Below, in pieces: positions 59,401 to 64,000 of a stretch of 64,000 nucleotides of DNA (the stretch's first letter is position 1; every line of letters begins with the position of its first letter). A program made the translations under genes and the position numbers. The notes under the pieces were generated by a model that saw nothing but the letters and a program-made list of their open reading frames with translations, ran no database searches and was not told the origin of the DNA. Source of the stretch: Favolaschia claudopus (taxonomy: Eukaryota > Basidiomycota > Agaricomycetes > Agaricales > Mycenaceae); the NCBI GenBank assembly GCA_037176885.1, contig JAWWNJ010000029.1:310001-374000 (forward strand), given 5' to 3'.

Positions 59401-60616
59401 TTGTTTCCAACATAGTCCCGATCGTCGACCATCTTTTCGTCCTCCATTGCCATGAGCACTCGACGAGTCATCGTAGCGACGAATATCGCCTTGGGTCGGA
59501 AATCAAGGACATTGACTGGGACGTGCGCCAGAAGGATAGTGGCAAGAGCTTCCATCGCCTCTTCCCATGCAGGCCGACGAGGGCCCATCACCCGGCGATT
59601 AACCTTGACGCGACTCCCGATGTATTCCAACGCTTGTTGCCGGGTGAATACCCCAAGTTTCGCGGCGTCTTCGAGGTTGGCAGAAAATGCAACCTTGTAT
59701 GAATCCGTGTTGCCGGCGGTGAGGAGGAGAATCTCCTTGTCAGACTGAATGCCGAGGGCTTTGAGCGCAATTACAATGGGGATGTCTTCGTGAACGCAAT
59801 TGTGACGGAGATAGATTTTCCCTTTCTTCGTCGCGACGTATGTCTTGGATTTCAGACCACCATGAGTTGAACTGTGAAGGCCAGACATGAGTACATTTTT
59901 CGTCGGAGAAATACGTATCGAACTCACGATGTGCATGAAGCCTGGACAGTGCCTTTGACGGAATCCAATTCCACGATAATCCGATTCTTGCTCAATTGCT
60001 CCTGAACTAGAATGACCTTCTCCGTGCCCCTCACTACAAAATAACCACCAGGATCGAGCGGACATTCAGTCATTCTCGCCAACTGGGCCGGTGATTTATT
60101 CGTCAAAACGCATTTGCTGCTCCGCAACATGATTGGGAGTCGTCCAATATTGACATTTCGCTGAACGATGTTCCTCCCGCGAGTATAGTGTATAGTGACG
60201 ACGATGGGGGCGCTATAGGTGATGTCGCGGAGGCGGCATTCGTGCGGAGTGACTCGCTTGTCGATCGCGTCAGGCTCATTTCGATCGGGCAGCCCGACGT
60301 TGATGTCGGTGTACTTGAGCCAAAAAACGAGGGTCTACGTCCGATGTGACTTTGTTGTTTGCCTTGACGATATTCTTAATGTCGGTCTCGACGAAATAGT
60401 TGAATGAGTCAATGTGTTGCTTGACGAGTCCTTTGACCTTTAAGAAAGCAGGGAGCAGAAGCCATTTATCCTAAAAGTAGTTTTAGCGACCCTAAATTCG
60501 AGGGCGGGAGGTTGTTGGTTGACCTCGACGTTCTTAATGGGATCTGTGAGCCCGAGACCATGCCAATTTGCGCCTGTAATTTGATTCCATTCGTTTTCTT
60601 CCTCTGCCAGGTCCAT
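56429..60616 (-). CDS. RPC2: RNA polymerase III second-largest subunit
   Basis: Catalytic-core beta subunit of Pol III, which makes tRNA and 5S rRNA in the nucleus. Many exons splice from [23 protein letters not shown] through [69 protein letters not shown] (fork region), [63 protein letters not shown] and the C-terminal zinc finger [19 protein letters not shown]. These are the RPC2/RET1 versions, distinct from RPB2 and RPA2. Between 56760 and 57330 exons are short and only roughly placed. The end is uncertain: the usual conserved tail after LLFQE is absent, and either a read-through or a very short intron closes the frame at 56429. Confidence 0.9.
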
Positions 60617-62031
60617 CTAACGAGCAAGAGTCGCAGCTGAACTCAACCGCAGCCCTTCTAGACACCACAACCACCGTAAACGCGCTGCTTGAACTTTCGA
60701 GCGGAAGAGGAAGTAAAGAAGTTATCGCGCACGTGCCATCTTCACGCGGTCACGCGATCAGATTACATCGGCTGAGAAAATTAATTAGCGCGTCGCGTTC
60801 ACTCTTGTGCGTAGCAGCCTCCGATAGAGGCATGTCAGATTCGCGACACTCTTTAGAAACTTTTAGCGATAGCATCTTACTGCCTCATCTCCGAGATACC
60901 TCACTTCCTATTTCTTGAATCTTGCCATATACAGTAAGTACGTGAGCTTGAAGATCGTTGTTTTGTAGTAGACTTGTAAGTACGTCCAAACTCCCTCTGA
61001 TATGATTATGTAGAAGTAGACCGAATCTTAAACGGTAGCTTCGCATTTAGCAAAATTTCGCGAAAACCTCCGGGCCATAATTGGAGTGGGCCTCTTGTCA
61101 ACATATCTTTGGTTTCTTGGGGTCATGCATCCAAATTGAGAATCTCGCCAGCGCCTTGTGGCATCGAGTCAAATGGTTATACTGACGTCAGTTCATTTGC
61201 GATGTACACCCGCAATGACAGAATAATTGTAGCAGCGTCGAGCGATAATATAGTCCGGTGTAACTACGTGTATATTCGGCAGACACAGACGCACACAGGA
61301 TCCGGTTCCCTAGCTTCCAAAAATTCGGGGCTGAAATGAATAATGGACACAAGGAGGGCCGTTTCAAGAGGCATATAAGTCTGGCGTCAGACATTGGGAC
61401 GCGAGCATGAAACTAGCGGCCCTGAGTGAAACTCGATTTTGCATGCCTGGATTTTACAGCCAAAGTATAGTTGCCGACGGTCTTCGAACAACAGAGTCGG
61501 GGAACGGCGGTAACTTGGTTAGAGGGCTCAATCCGGTGAGGATGAGATATTTTGCCGGTATACCCGACGAGCTCAAGAAATATAGAGGTCGTCAAAATCG
61601 CAACGAAAATAACGTAGATCCGGATTGCAAGTTCGATTGCAGTTTGATGAAGAGAAATTTCTGGCTAAAGATTTCTCGTTATCCTACCATGGTCTATGAG
61701 CACGGAACCTCGGCCGCGAGTGAGGGATTCGATGCTTTCAAACGAGCTGTGGATATGTGAATTTAGTTACTGATTCTCCATCGCCGACGAAGAGATCGGA
61801 CTTTCGAAATACAGTTTTAAAAACTGTTTTTTTAGATGCCAATTTTTAAAAGAGGCTGCTTGGCAAGAAGGCGGATGTGCTACCACACATGGAGCACACC
61901 GTCTGAGCCAATCAGAACAGGTAAACAATTCCTCAAAATGAGTCGTCGCAGTAGAGAAGAGTAGAGAAGACAAGATATGCCTCCGCTACGCTCCGGCTGT
62001 ACATTTGATCGAGAGTTCATACTGAACAAAA
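60617..62031. other. Intergenic; one orphan frame at 61407-61760
   Basis: A 117-codon plus-strand frame at 61407 starts with ATG but has no recognised domain. A perfect 8-bp palindromic arm pair (ACAGTTTT-A-AAAACTGT) lies at 61811-61827 and is followed by T7. The distal part is the 3' flank of the decayed helicase and may contain the element's end. Confidence 0.4.
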
Positions 62032-64000
62032 TTATACTAATATTTCAGAGTATGTTACATTGGTGGTTGTCATTTCTCCCGGACGCAGACGGACTTTGGC
62101 ATGGCTACGATGACGGATTCGAGAAAGCGCTGTATAGAGTTGTCCATGAGAGAAAACGGGCCGCGTCAGATCTACTCCAAGCATATTCAAGGTCAGGCCT
62201 TGGCAACTGTTGAATGTTGTTGCATAAGCCGGTCCCAGAGGAAATTGTCGACGTGAAAGTGTGTGGCCGGAGGAAAGAGTTGAAGAGAAGTTTATGCGAG
62301 GAATAAGGATATCTTCTTCATCGATCCGACTCACCGCGCCCGCAATTCCTCGTAATATTCGTACAGTGATCAGGCGAGTTCCTATGCTGGTCACTACGAC
62401 CCGCACATTTTTGACGAGCCCACGATCAACTGAAAAATTCCGGAGTAGTCGGAAAACTGCATTCGTCTTGATGAAGAGTGAATGAGGTGGTAGACCCGAA
62501 GGTGTGTGCTTTGCCACATAATCGAGAATGCTATCCGGTGCCTCTAGGCCGATATCCTCGACCTCATCCAAGCTATCAGCCGCAAGGTACGTTCGGCTGA
62601 TGCCGTCAACCATGCCGAGCATGTTGTTGTTATAACTGTCCCACCTGGACATTTGTTGGCGCAAGTATCGCACGGAACAGGCACGCTAATGGATCAGCGA
62701 TTACCTCCTGCGGATATACAAAGGATATTAGATCCTTGGCCGAGGAAGTTTGAGAGAGAAGGTCAAGTGTAATGTCTGGTCCGGCGCCATCACCAATTCC
62801 ATCAACGAATGCCGCGAATTCAGGATCTTCTGCATTTCTTATAGGTATCGTGAGGCGAAATATCTGAAAGCAATCAAAGAGAGGGGAAGACTTGATTGAC
62901 GCATCCACAACTTGGGCTCTCGAACCTCGAGGAATTACCGGACAGGTTTGACGGAAATCTCCAAGTAAAAGTACAACCTTTCCACCAAAAACTTGGTTAT
63001 TTCCCATGACCCGTCGACAAACCTCTTCAACGCAAGCAAGAACAGCGCGGTTAGCCATGGGAGCTTCATCCCAAATAATAAGAGCTGCCTCGCGTAAAAG
63101 CTCGCCGCGAGGATCCTCTGTTCAATCGGGGACTCCAGCATCTCGTTCTTCTGATTTACAGGAACCTTGCCAGATCGTTAGCGGCAGGAAGCGAAATCAG
63201 TGTAACAGAAAAATGACCTTGAATGCAGAGTGGGTTGTGCGTCCTCCGGGGTATAGCTGTGCCGCAAAGGCAGCAGTAGCTGTTGGAATTACAATTTTCC
63301 CTATCGATCTAATCCTGTCACATAGTGCGTTTACGAGAGTTGTTTTTCCGCGCCCGGCCTTTCCGTCGATGAAAGCGCAGAGTCCGCGATGTTCCAGAAC
63401 GGCAGAAAGAATATGCTCGTAGATTGAAAGCTGATCATTGTTGAATATTCTTACAATCTCGTTTGCGCTATGCCAGTGTTCGAGTTGCGATGCAAGTGGT
63501 GCCCAGCGAGACAGCTCATGCATCACCTCTCTTGTGTGGATGGTTGCCTCGGGTAATCCAAAGTCAGAAAGTCGCTTCCCGTATTCCTCGAGCAGCTTGC
63601 TGATGTCCGATAATGCAAGATTCATCCCAATCTCGTGAACGTTGTTGTTTTGAAGCATGAAGTCATACGAAAAACTTCTTGGAAGCTATCCCAGAGTGTG
63701 AGTGGTGCCGGCACGCATTCATTCACCAAGAGGTGTACAAATAGAACGCGGAGCTCGCGCGGTGTGCGCAGAGATTGAACAGCCTCCATCATTGCAAACG
63801 TAGCCTCGTTAGTGTCCGAAAACAGCCCGAGTTCAAGCGCAGCTTCTTGAAAGGTTGGCAGAGTGATCCTTTCCACAGTACGAACCTGCTCGAAGATCGA
63901 CACGGACGGGTTTGGAGAAGTGCTCGGAGATAGAATAGTTCTCCTTGAGATGGACGAACATTTCGGATGCGGCTGACATGCGAGTGGGACGAATTGCGCA
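62032..64000 (-). pseudogene. Decayed PIF1-like helicase, probably Helitron, partial
   Basis: Runs off the right edge, so the N-terminal part is missing. Helicase motifs in order: DGKAGRGKTTLVNAL (Walker A), ALIIWDEAPMANR (Walker B), VLLLGDFRQTCPVIPRGSR (motif III), and the C-terminal PAYATTFNSCQGLTL...GQLYTALSR block. The preceding segment (LPTFQEAALELGLF...LFVHLLVNECVPAPLTLWDSF) is the one found upstream of the ATPase in Helitron replicase-helicases. Reading it needs at least three frame changes without splice sites (near 63670, 63115-63135 and 62640), so it is not expressed as one protein. No Rep nuclease domain is visible because the sequence ends. Confidence 0.78.

Noticed and set aside
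61407..61760. 117-codon orphan plus-strand frame
   Set aside because: It begins with ATG but has no family, no introns and lies next to a decayed mobile element. There is not enough support to call it a gene.
61811..61834. Hairpin followed by T7 as a terminator
   Set aside because: Intrinsic terminators of this type are bacterial. No Pol III gene precedes it, and AT-rich palindromes of this size are expected by chance in this flank.
1..64000. tRNA, rRNA genes and CRISPR arrays
   Set aside because: I saw no B-box-like GGTTCGAATCC cores, rRNA sequence or regularly spaced repeats, though a tRNAscan-type search was not possible by eye.

Overview
The window is nuclear DNA of a filamentous basidiomycete, most likely an Agaricomycete. 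Genes are dense and cut by many introns of about 45-60 nt with GT..AG ends. The gene families fit this: HSPA12-like Hsp70, a hydroxymethyl-dU kinase-type helical domain joined to a chromodomain, sedolisin, and DHA1 multidrug transporters. All gene models below were spliced by eye from the sequence.

Layout. 1-3.5 kb: one hypothetical gene and a 104-bp MITE-like inverted-repeat element. 3.5-10 kb: a conserved 303-residue fungal protein, then a tandem duplication of an MFS transporter gene with a relic of the neighbouring gene's 5' end between the copies. 10.4-23.1 kb: two serine carboxypeptidase genes in opposite orientation flank a MYND-finger gene and two VIT-VWA genes. 24.2-31 kb: a single-pass membrane protein, a third VIT-VWA gene and a sedolisin. 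31-39.8 kb: a helical-domain/chromodomain protein, an MT-A70 (METTL14/KAR4-like) RNA methyltransferase subunit, a Noc2 homologue and a small conserved protein. 41.6-48.4 kb: an HSPA12-like Hsp70 gene stretched by a 0.75-kb and an approximately 3-kb pyrimidine-rich intron. 50.9-60.6 kb: D-arabinono-1,4-lactone oxidase, Ubc7 and RNA polymerase III subunit RPC2. 62-64 kb: a decayed PIF1/Helitron-type helicase.

The standout is the set of three VIT-VWA paralogues (A 14.1-16.9 kb, B 17.6-20.5 kb, C 25.6-28.3 kb, all on the minus strand). They share VIT, a VWA with an intact MIDAS motif and a C-terminal helical domain. The linker before the C-terminal domain differs in each, and each version looks nuclear. 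A carries histone H3 tail sequence in two pieces: MARTKQTAR at its N-terminus (H3 1-8) and GKAPRKQLASKAARK in the linker (H3 13-27). B carries a basic NLS-like patch. C carries a GATA-type zinc finger. B and C are each head-to-head with a secreted-peptidase gene. A chromodomain protein and an m6A-methyltransferase-family gene lie within 20 kb. I infer a chromatin-directed, rapidly diversifying family. Nothing in the sequence proves that function.
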